This document shows positions 55,459 to 63,853 of a stretch of 64,000 nt of DNA, piece by piece. Where the stretch lies: contig NZ_JACJRU010000006.1 in NCBI RefSeq assembly GCF_014697425.1, positions 159,142 to 223,141 on the forward strand, read 5' to 3'. How positions within the stretch are numbered: position 1 is the first letter of the stretch; every line of letters starts with the position of its first letter. Source of the stretch: Nostoc sp. FACHB-110. GTDB taxonomy: Bacteria > Cyanobacteriota > Cyanobacteriia > Cyanobacteriales > Nostocaceae. The notes below the pieces were generated by a model. It saw nothing but the letters and a program-made list of their open reading frames with translations. It had not been told where the DNA came from and made no database searches. Position numbers and translations under genes: made by a program.

Positions 55459-57045
55459 ATGTTGTTATCAAATCTTCTACGTCAGCGACAAATGCCTAAG
55501 TTATCTATGCAAATTACTATCTGGAAAACTTTTTATATCAAACCTAACGAAATTGGCATATTATATCACCGCAGTGATTTTAAGAAAATTTTGCAGCCTG
55601 GCACTTACAGATATTTTGGTAAGCATTGGCAAGTTAAAACCTATGACCTCAACCAACCAGAAGCTAAGATTGAAAACTTAGAATTATTGCTGCGAAATCA
55701 CAGTGCAGAATTACAGGAATATCTTGTAGTAGTAAGAACTACATTCAATCAAGCGGCTTTAGTACGCTGTGGTCAAAATTGGGTGAGTATTACCCCAAAT
55801 CAACTTCGCGCTTTTTGGCGGGGTTTTATTGAAGTAGAAACTCATCTTTTTAACTTAAACGAAAGCTTGACATTACCCGCCCAGTTCGTGCAACAACTAC
55901 GGGGAATTGCTTTGAATGGAATTAAAAAATTCCTCATTTCCGAGTATGAAATTGGTTTGCTGTATGTGCAGAATAACTTTGTACAACCGCTAGAATCAGG
56001 CGAGTATGCTTTTTGGGCGGTTGATAGAGATGTGACTGTTCGCACTCTCAGCCAAATTATCCCTAATCCAGATTTTCCTTTAGAAGATGTATTGATTGAA
56101 AGACATCCTGAGTTTGTCGCGGCTTATTGCGAGATAGTGCAATTACAAAATCAGCAAGTTGCGATCGCTCGATATCAAGGTAAAGTAATAGCTATCCTCA
56201 AGCCATGCAGTCGCAAATTATTTTGGCGAGGTGTGGAAGTCGAAGTGATTGACATCAACACTGATGCAACATTGCCATTTGGTTTAATTGCTGAGTTAGT
56301 TTCAGGTTTACCAGAAACTCTGGCTTTAAGCCGCAGTTTTTTGCATATCTGCGAAGTTCCAGCACAACACCAGGGATTACTCTACATCAATCAAGAGTTC
56401 CAAACCCAACTGCAACCAGGGAAGCACGTTTGGTGGATATTCGGACGTTCCTTGCAAACAGAAGTCTTTGATTTACGTCAGCAAACTTTAGAAGTATCTG
56501 GTCAAGATATCCTATCTAAGGATAAAGTACCGTTACGCTTAAATTTAACGGCTGGTTTCCGTATTCTTGATCCTCTCAGGGCTAAAAATGGTTTATCCGA
56601 TATTGTTAGCTACTTATACAAGGAGCTACAATTTGCCTTACGTGGTGCAGTCGGGGAACGCAGCCTAGATGCGTTATTAGAAGATAAAGGTGCGATTGAT
56701 AGGAGTATTTTTGAATACATTCGTCAAAAAACCGCCGACTACGGAATTGAAATAGATTCCGTCGGTGTGAAAGATATTATTCTTCCTGGCGAAATTAAAA
56801 CCATCTTGAGCAAGGTAGTAGAAGCGGAAAAAGCAGCCCAAGCCAATGTAGTACGTCGTCGTGAAGAAACTGCTGCAACTCGCAGTATGTTAAATACGGC
56901 CAAAGTTATGGAAGATAACCCCGTCGCATTGCGTTTGAAAGAATTGGAAGTGCTAGAGCGAATTGCGGAGAAGATTGAAAAAATTCAAGTTAATGGTAGC
57001 TTAGATAGCATTTTGACGGAGTTGATTAGCATTAATCGCCAATAA
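55459..57045 (+). CDS. Slipin/SPFH-domain protein with three N-terminal repeat modules
   Basis: A 528-residue SPFH protein. The C-terminal 200 residues hold the SPFH/band-7 core (QTLEVSGQDILSKDKVPLRLNLT, DIVSYLYKELQFALRGAVG, DSVGVKDIILPGEIK) and a coiled-coil with KVVEAEKAAQANVVRRREE. Three lead modules of one pattern occur at about 30, 155 and 310: NEIGILYHRSDFKKILQPG, YEIGLLYVQNNFVQPLESG and HQGLLYINQEFQTQLQPG, so the beginning of a slipin has been triplicated. Slipins organise membrane domains and often partner with a NfeD protease, which is not seen here. A start at 55459 or the ATG at 55492 is possible. Confidence 0.87.
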   Translation: MLLSNLLRQRQMPKLSMQITIWKTFYIKPNEIGILYHRSDFKKILQPGTYRYFGKHWQVKTYDLNQPEAKIENLELLLRNHSAELQEYLVVVRTTFNQAALVRCGQNWVSITPNQLRAFWRGFIEVETHLFNLNESLTLPAQFVQQLRGIALNGIKKFLISEYEIGLLYVQNNFVQPLESGEYAFWAVDRDVTVRTLSQIIPNPDFPLEDVLIERHPEFVAAYCEIVQLQNQQVAIARYQGKVIAILKPCSRKLFWRGVEVEVIDINTDATLPFGLIAELVSGLPETLALSRSFLHICEVPAQHQGLLYINQEFQTQLQPGKHVWWIFGRSLQTEVFDLRQQTLEVSGQDILSKDKVPLRLNLTAGFRILDPLRAKNGLSDIVSYLYKELQFALRGAVGERSLDALLEDKGAIDRSIFEYIRQKTADYGIEIDSVGVKDIILPGEIKTILSKVVEAEKAAQANVVRRREETAATRSMLNTAKVMEDNPVALRLKELEVLERIAEKIEKIQVNGSLDSILTELISINRQ

Positions 57046-57047
57046 AA

Positions 57048-57081
57048 GTAGAGACGCGAAATTTCGCTTTCGCGTCTCTAC
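57048..57081. repeat. 34-bp hairpin, GTAGAGA family, after slipin
   Basis: Arms GTAGAGACGCGAAA and its exact complement with a six-base loop TTTCGC. It starts two bases after the slipin stop codon, so it probably also serves as a terminator hairpin. Confidence 0.85.
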
Positions 57082-57088
57082 TATTTAC

Positions 57089-57333
57089 AGGATGTTTTAA
57101 AAGTTTTGGGCGAATGGCGAATATAATTCGCTACTACACAAACAAAGTCCGCACTTCGACAAGCTCAGTGACCACCTGCGCGGACTCATGAAAAATCAAG
57201 GGTTTTGAACCCACGAAGGTGGGTTTTGTCTGTGTAGCCAAGCCATTGCGTTGGGCGGGTTCCCCGACTCCCTCAATGGCGCGCGATTTCTAATCGCCAA
57301 GGAAAGTAATAAATTAGACTTTTAAAACAACCT
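57089..57333. mobile_element. 245-bp MITE-like element ending at the queD-like stop codon
   Basis: Terminal inverted repeats AGGATGTTTTAAAAGT and AGGTTGTTTTAAAAGT (15 of 16 identical). It has no coding capacity. The inside contains inverted stretches around GGGCGAAT and AAAGTCC. The right end stops one base before the stop codon of the minus-strand QueD-like gene. A related left end is at 26157. Confidence 0.75.
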
Positions 57334-57334
57334 C

Positions 57335-58207
57335 TTATATCCGTACTAAAACTGGCTGTTGTTGGATTGTATTAGTAGTATTTTCTTCTGCATCAGTGCA
57401 GTAGATTTCGCAGGAATTATTGGGGCTTTCGATGAGTTTGACTTTGTAAAGCTTGGCTCCTAGATTTTGGATGGGCGATCGCAGTAAATTACTAATATAC
57501 AGCGCAATATTTTCCGCAGTCGGTACAACCTCGGCAAAATAAGGCACATCCTTATTTAAAAAGGTGTGATCAAATGGTTCCACCACATAATCTTCTATCA
57601 CTTGCTGCAACGCACCTAAATCAACAATCATTCCAGTGCGCTGATCAATTTCACCTTTCACAGTCACTTCTAAATGATAGTTGTGTCCGTGACCGTTAGT
57701 CCGCGCACATTTACCGTAAATCTCAGTATTATCTTCTAAGCTGAGATCAGGATGTGCCAGCCGATGAGCCGCGCTAAAGTGAGTACTGATACTGAGATAA
57801 GCTTCCATTGAGTTTCCCATATAATCTGCCCAAAGTTCAGGATGTTCAAATAACTGTACGCGGACTACAGGCAAGTGGGGTGCTAACCGCCGCCAGATAA
57901 CCCGTGCAATATTTTCCGTGGTGGGTAGAGTGTCTTGAAATTCTGCCCAGACATCATTGAGATAAGAAAAATCTAGCTGGTTGGTAACTTCGCGTTTAAT
58001 TACCTGTTTGACATCAGACAAATTCAGCACCATACCATATTCATCTAATTCTCCAGCCAGAGAAATAAATAAAACATAGTTGTGTCCGTGTCCGGGAAAT
58101 TTTGAGCCAGCACCAAATTTCTCAAAATTCTCAGCTTCACTCAGTTCGGGTAGCCAATAGCGATGACTAGCCGAAAATTGAGCGCGGCGATTGACGATAC
58201 ATTGCAT
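57335..58207 (-). CDS. Tandem 6-pyruvoyl/6-carboxy-tetrahydropterin synthase (QueD-like)
   Basis: A 290-residue protein with two T-fold domains. Domain 1 (about 1-130) has H15 and GHGHNY at 39-44, and PTTEN; domain 2 (about 135-275) has H148, GHGHNY at 172-177 and PTAEN. These histidines bind zinc. Domain 2 keeps the catalytic cysteine C167 (YGKCARTNGHGH) but the equivalent place in domain 1 is glycine (G34, FGAGSKFPGHGH). So only the second half may be catalytic. The family acts in queuosine or pterin synthesis. A pterin dehydratase gene lies 5 kb away. Confidence 0.87.
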   Translation of the reverse strand: MQCIVNRRAQFSASHRYWLPELSEAENFEKFGAGSKFPGHGHNYVLFISLAGELDEYGMVLNLSDVKQVIKREVTNQLDFSYLNDVWAEFQDTLPTTENIARVIWRRLAPHLPVVRVQLFEHPELWADYMGNSMEAYLSISTHFSAAHRLAHPDLSLEDNTEIYGKCARTNGHGHNYHLEVTVKGEIDQRTGMIVDLGALQQVIEDYVVEPFDHTFLNKDVPYFAEVVPTAENIALYISNLLRSPIQNLGAKLYKVKLIESPNNSCEIYCTDAEENTTNTIQQQPVLVRI

Positions 58208-58469
58208 GAGTACACTGGGAAAAAATTTTAAACTTTCTTAATCTTTCACTTTATTCAGGATAAACTACTTTCTTCCTCTGTGGCGATGGGAGTAATATTT
58301 GTATCCATCAAATAAATAAATATCGGACTAGAAATTTTCAATATGACTGATTTTCTCGAAAATATCGGGCTGCGATCGCATATTTTCTGCTACAGCCAAA
58401 GGTAAAAACCCAGCAGAAGAAATTTGGCTCCCCTGTGTTCCGCCTGATGAGAAACTTCCATGCAAATTC

Positions 58470-59168
58470 TCATCTGTATTGCTTAACTGAATCTTGCGCT
58501 TCGTAATGTAATCTTGTAGCTATACGAAACATTTCTTGCCCAGTGTGCAAATAGCGATCGTCATAGCTAAGGGGAAAGTAGGCAAATTCTTCTATGCCAT
58601 CTGCTACTTGATTGAGGCTGTAGTAGAGATGGGCCGCAGTTCTCGCTAAACTAGGAGGATTGGGCAGGGAGCGAAAAATGACTTGAGCTTGTTTAATTTC
58701 GTCTCGACAAGTATCTAAATATTCTTGAAATTCTTCTAATAATTGATCATCAAAGGGATCGGCTGCTAGTTCTTCTATTTGTTCTTCTAAAGAATCAAGA
58801 ACCTCGCTTAAAATGCGGTTGACTGGTTGATAGATTAAGCGTAGCCACTCTTCAACTTGTTCATCAGCATTTTTGCCCGATTTTCGAGTGGCTTGATAAT
58901 GTTTTTGCGCGGATGCAGCACGTTGTTGACGATTTTGAGATTCTTCTTGGAGTTTTTGATCGTAATCTAGGCGACTTTGACTATCACCTAAGACTTCATA
59001 AGCCGCGTTAATGCGGATAATTTCATTTTTATCTGCTGTTTCTTGATTACTATCAGGATGAAATAATTTAACCAAGCGGCGATAAGCTTGCTTAATCTCC
59101 GCTTGGCTGGCATCACGATTAATTTTGAGAGTTTCGTAGTGGTTATCAGTATGCTTGGAGTTAACCAT
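58470..59168 (-). CDS. DnaJ-domain protein
   Basis: A 232-residue J-domain protein. The J domain occupies about 10-72 with the HPD motif at 37-39 and the usual YETLKINRDASQAEIKQAYRR. No Gly/Phe or zinc-finger regions follow; the C-terminal 130 residues are acidic and helical and of unknown family. It would stimulate a DnaK for a special client. It lies 19 bases after cysK on the same strand. Confidence 0.9.
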   Translation of the reverse strand: MVNSKHTDNHYETLKINRDASQAEIKQAYRRLVKLFHPDSNQETADKNEIIRINAAYEVLGDSQSRLDYDQKLQEESQNRQQRAASAQKHYQATRKSGKNADEQVEEWLRLIYQPVNRILSEVLDSLEEQIEELAADPFDDQLLEEFQEYLDTCRDEIKQAQVIFRSLPNPPSLARTAAHLYYSLNQVADGIEEFAYFPLSYDDRYLHTGQEMFRIATRLHYEAQDSVKQYR

Positions 59169-59187
59169 TAGTCTAATTGATTGTGAG

Positions 59188-60147
59188 CTAGACGCTGGTG
59201 GGTATCTTGGTTTCCAAGTCTTGGAACAATGGTGTACTCAAATACCTTTCTCCAAAACTGGGCTGAATCATTACAATCAAGCGTCCTTCGTTTTCTGGGC
59301 GCTGGGCAACGCGAATAGCAGCACATAAAGCTGCACCACTGGAAATACCAGACAATAGTCCTTCTTCTCTGGCTAACCGCCGACTATATGCGATCGCATC
59401 ATCATCACTGACGGTAATCACTTCATCAATGAACTTCATTTTCAGCACTTGAGGAATAAAGCCTGCGCCAATGCCTTGAATTTTATGCGCTCCTGCTTTT
59501 CCCCCAGATAATACTGGGCTATTAGCAGGCTCAACAGCGATCGCTTTAAAGCTCGGTTTGCGTGCTTTAATTACTTCTGCTACACCAGAGATCGTACCAC
59601 CTGTCCCTACACCTGCGACAATCATATCTACTTGACCGTCGGTATCTTCCCAGATTTCCTCGGCTGTAGTTTCTCGATGAATTTTGGCATTCGCTGGATT
59701 GCGAAATTGCTGCAACATATAAGAGTAGGGCGTACTATTGACTATCTCCTGGGCGCGGCGAATTGCGCCTCCCATTCCTTCAATTCCGGGAGTGAGTTCT
59801 AGTTCTGCCCCATAAGCTCGCAGCATTGCTCGACGTTCACCACTCATAGTATCGGGCATTGTCAAAACTAATCGATAACCCTTGGCGGCGGCTACCATTG
59901 CTAAGGCAATTCCGGTATTACCAGAAGTTGGTTCTACTAATACTGTCTTTCCTGGAGAAATTAACCCTTCTGCTTCTGCCGCCGCAATCATACTAATGCC
60001 AATTCGGTCTTTGACTGATGCCGACGGGTTCATACTCTCTAGTTTCACCACTATTTGTGCTACACACCCCTCTTGCTGAGGAATGCGATTTAGCTGCACT
60101 AAAGGTGTGCGACCTACAAGTTCTGTGATGTTCCGAGCAATATGCAT
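59188..60147 (-). CDS. cysK: Cysteine synthase A
   Basis: O-acetylserine sulfhydrylase, a PLP enzyme making cysteine from O-acetylserine and sulfide. The PLP lysine is K46 in SASVKDR, the substrate loop is [12 protein letters not shown], the phosphate loop is [10 protein letters not shown] and the C-terminal region has [14 protein letters not shown]. The length of 319 is standard. The ATG at 60147 follows AAGGAA. An Rrf2-type regulator gene ends 106 bases upstream and a DnaJ-like gene follows. Confidence 0.95.
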   Translation of the reverse strand: MHIARNITELVGRTPLVQLNRIPQQEGCVAQIVVKLESMNPSASVKDRIGISMIAAAEAEGLISPGKTVLVEPTSGNTGIALAMVAAAKGYRLVLTMPDTMSGERRAMLRAYGAELELTPGIEGMGGAIRRAQEIVNSTPYSYMLQQFRNPANAKIHRETTAEEIWEDTDGQVDMIVAGVGTGGTISGVAEVIKARKPSFKAIAVEPANSPVLSGGKAGAHKIQGIGAGFIPQVLKMKFIDEVITVSDDDAIAYSRRLAREEGLLSGISSGAALCAAIRVAQRPENEGRLIVMIQPSFGERYLSTPLFQDLETKIPTSV

Positions 60148-60219
60148 AATATTCCTTTGTTATGAGTCCAGATTCCATAATCAAAAGCCAATAGTCTATG
60201 GTCAAACGTGACAAATCAC

Positions 60220-60247
60220 AAATGACCATTGACAAATGACCATTGAC
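60220..60247. repeat. Two tandem copies of a 14-base repeat
   Basis: AAATGACCATTGAC is present twice in direct succession, between the Rrf2 gene and cysK. Such short tandem repeats near genes are common in filamentous cyanobacteria. Confidence 0.7.
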
Positions 60248-60253
60248 CACACA

Positions 60254-60691
60254 CTAGATGTAGTACATAATATCCAACTGCTTTCGAGCATCTCGTTTTT
60301 CACAAAGATCCTGAAGCGAGTAGTTTTGTAAAACAGAATTTGCAGCTTGACGTGCTTCTTGCCAAACTTCATCCACAACAGCACTGTCTATACTTTTGAG
60401 ACTGGCACTCTCTTCGCACACTTTCACATCTAAGCCTTCCAAGCATTCCAAAACTTCATATATTGTAATTTTCCAAGGTTCCCGCGAGAGCAAATAGCCA
60501 CCTTTAGAACCACGTTGGCTTTTGATAATTCCTCCACGTCGCAAAGTCGCTAACAACTGTTCTAGATAGCGGTCGGGGATGTTTTGTTGGGCGGCGATTT
60601 GGCGAATTTGCATTGGTTCGCCGTTGTCATAATGAGTTGCCATTTCGATTAACGCAAGGATTGCGTACTCTGATTTACACGATAGTTCCAC
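60254..60691 (-). CDS. Rrf2-family transcription regulator (CymR-like)
   Basis: A 145-residue Rrf2 protein with the winged helix SCKSEYAILALIEMA, QIRQIAAQQNIPDRYLEQLL and LRRGGIIKSQRGSKGGYLLSR. IscR-type members bind an iron-sulfur cluster through three cysteines in the C-terminal third; here only one cysteine occurs in that stretch (KVCEES), so it resembles CymR, the cysteine-metabolism repressor that works with CysK. It begins with GTG at 60691 and lies directly upstream of cysK. Confidence 0.9.
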   Translation of the reverse strand: MELSCKSEYAILALIEMATHYDNGEPMQIRQIAAQQNIPDRYLEQLLATLRRGGIIKSQRGSKGGYLLSREPWKITIYEVLECLEGLDVKVCEESASLKSIDSAVVDEVWQEARQAANSVLQNYSLQDLCEKRDARKQLDIMYYI

Positions 60692-60874
60692 AGGCGGTAA
60701 TTAAAGATAAATGCTAAAGGATTTTCGGCACAGTTAGGTAGTCTGAAGGATAAAATTTGATGTTTATTACCTTTATACTTCACCCTAAACTTTAGGAACG
60801 CCAAGGGCGAACTTACCTTCTTTTAGTATACTCCGGTTAATTACTGGGGTTTTAGTCTTTCTGCTATTTATAGA

Positions 60875-60901
60875 CAAAAAACCCCGCTTCTTGGCGGGGT
60901 T
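60875..60901 (-). terminator. Intrinsic terminator of the porin gene
   Basis: On the minus strand AACCCCGC / GCGGGGTT with a short loop (CAAGAA) is followed by six T. It lies about 38 bases after the stop codon at 60939. Confidence 0.92.
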
Positions 60902-60938
60902 TAATTCAATTGAAAGTTATGTAAAGTCTTTCAACCTT

Positions 60939-62687
60939 TTAGAATGTGAAGGTGGTGCGGAGAGTACCGATAATTGCGTCATCGCTATTACCCTGACCAG
61001 GAGAAGTTAACCAGATTACGCCAGGAGTAATGGAAATGTTATCAGATACACGGTATTTGTAGAAACCTTCAACTTGGTATGGCACGTCTCCACCGTTTCT
61101 ACCAGCAAAGCCTGGACGGTTGAGAGCATAAGGTACTGCACCAGCGAAAATACCCAACACGTTACCTTGTTTACCAAAGTCAGGTAAAGCTACACCAGCA
61201 CCATAAGACCAAGCTTCGTAATCATTACCAGCACCTGCTGGGGTAACGTCGTGGTAAGATACGAAACCGCTAATGGACAACTTGTCACTTGGTCTGAAGG
61301 CAGCAGATAAACCAAAAGAATTACTAGAAGTTGGGGTAGTGAGTCTGTTAGCTGCTTCAGTACCGACTAAAGCAACGTTAGCACCATTGAAACCACCTGC
61401 ATCAAATAAGGAACTGCCTGCACCATTGTAGCCATGAACGTAGGTTGCAGCTAACGCTATGCGATCGCCAATCCCAAAGTTCAATTGTCCTAAAGCAGCA
61501 TAGTTGCCATTGAACAGACCTGAACTACCAGTTGGGGTGTTAGCTTCTGATGCCAAGTAACCTACAGTGATAGAGCTTGGTTTTAAGATGCCGCCGCCTT
61601 GACCAAAAGGTATATTCAAAGCTATACCGGAACCGCCACCAATCCGATAAATTGGGTTTTCTGACGAGAAGGTAGATAACGCGCCATTACCACCGTCAGT
61701 TTTGTCAAAGAAGTAAGGATTGTTAACAGCAGCGTACTGGCTGTGTTGACCACCAGCAGCAGACAAGTAAACTTGAGCCGGGCCAATGGGGGCTTCGTAG
61801 GTTAGTCTGTCTATTTTGACACTGTTGCCAGTAGAGCCACCATTAGCTTGGAAAGTTTGTAAACCTTCTCCGCTAAAAGCATTGTTGATCTGACCGCCAA
61901 CATTATCTTGAATGTTGAAAGGTGTGGTGTTGCTAGCAGCTAGACGGGTAGTCAATACGTCTCTACCTGTGAAGCTGGTTTGTAAACCTAAACGTACTCT
62001 GTCTTGGAAGACGGTGTTGTTAGCACTACCTGTGTTATCACCAAAGGCATCAGTGACCGCGAAAACTGCTTCACCGACTAACTTGGTGGTAGTAGAAAAT
62101 TGGTTAGCTTCCAATTCAGCTGTGCGTGCTTCTAAAGCATCAACGCGACCACGCAAGGTTGCTAGTTCAGCGGAGAATTCTTCTTGTAAGCGCTGTAAGG
62201 TTGCTAAATCTTGCTTAGTTACTAAGTCAGCAGTTGCTGTAGCAATTAATTCATTGACGCGATCCAAACAAGCGTTTAAACCAGCCGCAAATTCGTAACG
62301 TGTCAGAGCGCGGTTTCCACGAAAAGTACCATTGGGATAACCTGCAATACAACCATATCGTTCAACCAAGGATTGTAATGCTTGGAATGCCCAGTCTGTT
62401 GGTTGTACGTCCGAAAATTGGGAAACCGATGTTACTTGCGACTGAGTGCTGCTGGATTTGCCTTCGTTGCTGTAACGATTAACTTGGTCTAAAACTTGAG
62501 CGTCATTGCTAGCTGGAGTTGCTTGTGCCAAAACATCTGGTTGTGCAACTTCTACAGCAACGGATTTTTCAGTTGTTGAAACTTCAGTGGTTGCGTTGGG
62601 AGCTGCCATCGCTGCTGTTGAAACTAGTAGCGTTGCTCCTAATACTGCCGGGCTAACCACGAGTGATTTCCACAAGAGATTAGACAT
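60939..62687 (-). CDS. Iron uptake porin / SLH-domain outer membrane porin (SomA/OprB-like)
   Basis: A 582-residue outer-membrane protein. It has a signal peptide (SLVVSPAVLGATLLVSTAAMA), an SLH domain (about 90-150, FSDVQPTDWAFQALQSLVERYG, GYPNGTFRGNRALTRYEFA), a coiled coil (about 160-205) and a C-terminal beta-barrel ending in TFTF with a terminal phenylalanine. This is the standard architecture of cyanobacterial porins. I chose the ATG at 62687, preceded by GAGGAG at ten bases; an earlier ATG at 62735 has no such support. Confidence 0.93.
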   Translation of the reverse strand: MSNLLWKSLVVSPAVLGATLLVSTAAMAAPNATTEVSTTEKSVAVEVAQPDVLAQATPASNDAQVLDQVNRYSNEGKSSSTQSQVTSVSQFSDVQPTDWAFQALQSLVERYGCIAGYPNGTFRGNRALTRYEFAAGLNACLDRVNELIATATADLVTKQDLATLQRLQEEFSAELATLRGRVDALEARTAELEANQFSTTTKLVGEAVFAVTDAFGDNTGSANNTVFQDRVRLGLQTSFTGRDVLTTRLAASNTTPFNIQDNVGGQINNAFSGEGLQTFQANGGSTGNSVKIDRLTYEAPIGPAQVYLSAAGGQHSQYAAVNNPYFFDKTDGGNGALSTFSSENPIYRIGGGSGIALNIPFGQGGGILKPSSITVGYLASEANTPTGSSGLFNGNYAALGQLNFGIGDRIALAATYVHGYNGAGSSLFDAGGFNGANVALVGTEAANRLTTPTSSNSFGLSAAFRPSDKLSISGFVSYHDVTPAGAGNDYEAWSYGAGVALPDFGKQGNVLGIFAGAVPYALNRPGFAGRNGGDVPYQVEGFYKYRVSDNISITPGVIWLTSPGQGNSDDAIIGTLRTTFTF

Positions 62688-63038
62688 TTTTTCTTTTCTC
62701 CTCACACCTTGTATAGAGAATTGTTTTCGTAGCACTTACTCTCAAACATACGACATTTTGTTGAAATGTTTTAATGAGGTATAGTGCGACTAATACAATT
62801 TTAGTTTTCGCAAAGCTAATATCTAATTAACTTGGTGTTAAAAATTGATGTAATTAACTTATGCAAAAAACATAGCTTCATAGCTTATTATTATAAAGCA
62901 TTAACACCAGATGACAAGCTATGTGCGATCGCCTCCTAAACTGTCACAACACAGCCACAGTCTTCTGCCAGTAAGAGTAGGGTTAAAAGTATTTATAGTC
63001 ACCTATTTAGCAAAATAGACTGAATATGGCGTTAACTT
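62688..63038. other. Upstream region of the porin gene
   Basis: About 350 AT-rich bases between the porin gene and the pterin dehydratase gene (both minus). It holds the porin promoter and long leader. I could not identify a Fur or other operator by eye. Confidence 0.45.
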
Positions 63039-63320
63039 TTAAACGATTTGAGAAATGACTGTTGCTAAGTCAAAGTCTTTTTGGGTTAAACCACCAGCAT
63101 CATGAGTTGTCAGTATGACTTTGACTTTGTTATAAGAAATTTCTATATCTGGATGATGCCCAGCCGATTCAGCCGGTTCTACTAATTTATTCACAAATTC
63201 GATTGCTGTCACAAAATCTGGGAACGTTAAAGTTGTCTGCAACTGGCTATTTTCCACAATCCACCCTGATAGATGATTTGCCAGCTGTTGAATTTCTGGT
63301 TCAGTCAGTAATTGTGCCAT
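63039..63320 (-). CDS. 4a-hydroxytetrahydrobiopterin dehydratase (PCD/DCoH)
   Basis: A 93-residue pterin-4a-carbinolamine dehydratase that recycles oxidised pterin. The signature AGHHPDIEISYNKVKVILTTH contains the catalytic histidine pair, and the start has FPDFVTAIEFVNKL. The length is typical. A long non-coding stretch with a structured RNA lies upstream. Confidence 0.93.
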   Translation of the reverse strand: MAQLLTEPEIQQLANHLSGWIVENSQLQTTLTFPDFVTAIEFVNKLVEPAESAGHHPDIEISYNKVKVILTTHDAGGLTQKDFDLATVISQIV

Positions 63321-63463
63321 ACCACAAAACCCTCATGGAGATTTTTGAGTAATTTCCAGTATCTGAATTTCTACCAATCAAGCTAGATTTTCTAGCTCAC
63401 CAAGTTCGCCTATTTTTCCTTGGCATTTTGATGCTCAAGGTAACTTTCCTAAAAATTCTGCAT

Positions 63464-63512
63464 AAAAAACTATCCGCTCCGATTTAGATCAGTTGACCTA
63501 ATATCAGAGCGG
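63464..63512 (-). terminator. Intrinsic terminator of the structured RNA unit
   Basis: On the minus strand CCGCTC / GAGCGG closes a hairpin with further partial pairing inside, followed by ATAGTTTTTT. It ends the unit that begins near 63757. Confidence 0.82.
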
Positions 63513-63614
63513 TCTAGCGGGTCTTCAGGTTGCAACCAGACTGCCGGAAGGAACTCCCAGCTTTGCCTAGCTACTTGAGCTAACTTAGTTTCTCAGTGTA
63601 ACTAAGGCTAACTT

Positions 63615-63686
63615 TTAGAGTACAGCCCCGGCGCACAGCCGGCTAACTGCAACCTGATGACCCATGCATTTACTACTTTCAATCAT
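63615..63686 (-). CDS. Possible 23-residue peptide inside the structured RNA
   Basis: The frame starts at ATG 63684-63686 (MIESSKCMGHQ...) and ends at TAA. The ribosome binding site AAGGAGGTGAT (63691-63701) is an almost complete match to the anti-Shine-Dalgarno, eight bases from the start. The peptide has two cysteines, one histidine and a small hydrophobic end (AGAVL). It could be a real small protein, a leader peptide, or a by-product of RNA structure. No relative is known to me. Confidence 0.45.
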   Translation of the reverse strand: MIESSKCMGHQVAVSRLCAGAVL

Positions 63687-63764
63687 GGGCATCACCTCCT
63701 TGTTGCCTAAGCGGTCTTAGTTTCAAAAAGGCAGAGTAATTACTCTGGGCTTTAACCTTCAACC

Positions 63765-63793
63765 AATATAACACATGAATTTCTAGAAGTTAA
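63765..63793 (-). promoter_or_regulatory. Sigma-70-type promoter of the structured RNA unit
   Basis: On the minus strand TTAACT (-35, 63788-63793) and TATATT (-10, 63765-63770) are separated by exactly 17 bases. Transcription would start near 63757, just downstream of the psbD terminator. Confidence 0.55.
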
Positions 63794-63801
63794 ATCAAAA
63801 T

Positions 63802-63830
63802 AAAAAATCCCCCGCTCAAAAGCGGAGGAC
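63802..63830 (-). terminator. Intrinsic terminator of psbD
   Basis: On the minus strand TCCTCCGCT / AGCGGGGGA with loop TTTG is followed by TTTTTT. It is about 24 bases after the psbD stop codon. Confidence 0.9.
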
Positions 63831-63853
63831 TCTGAATTTATTGATTCACTAAA

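Larger units (their letters stand above)
63464..63757 (-). ncRNA. Candidate structured RNA unit downstream of psbD
   Basis: A self-contained unit of about 290 nt. It has promoter-like boxes upstream, a 16-base palindrome (CAGAGTAATTACTCTG, 63731-63746), a strong Shine-Dalgarno with a 23-codon frame, and a long-range helix: GGTCATCAGGTTGCA (63648-63662) pairs with TGCAACCTGAAGACC (63520-63534), 14 of 15 bases. Within it are the hairpins CCGGC / GCCGG, AGTTAGC.TTAGTT / AACTAAGTTAGCT and GCTGG / CCGGC, so a multi-branched fold is plausible. The unit ends in an intrinsic terminator. I do not recognise it as a known RNA family. It could be a regulatory RNA, a dual-function RNA, or a switch for the small frame. 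Confidence 0.6.

Noticed and set aside
62506..62784. Plus-strand 92-codon frame across the porin start
   Set aside because: Antisense to the signal peptide and N-terminus of the porin, rich in Thr/Ala/Val as expected of a shadow frame.
63520..63570. Plus-strand CCGGAAGGAA resembling the SRP RNA or glutamine riboswitch signature
   Set aside because: The flanking bases do not fit the SRP domain IV loop or the riboswitch core, and the promoter, ribosome site and terminator all point to the minus strand.
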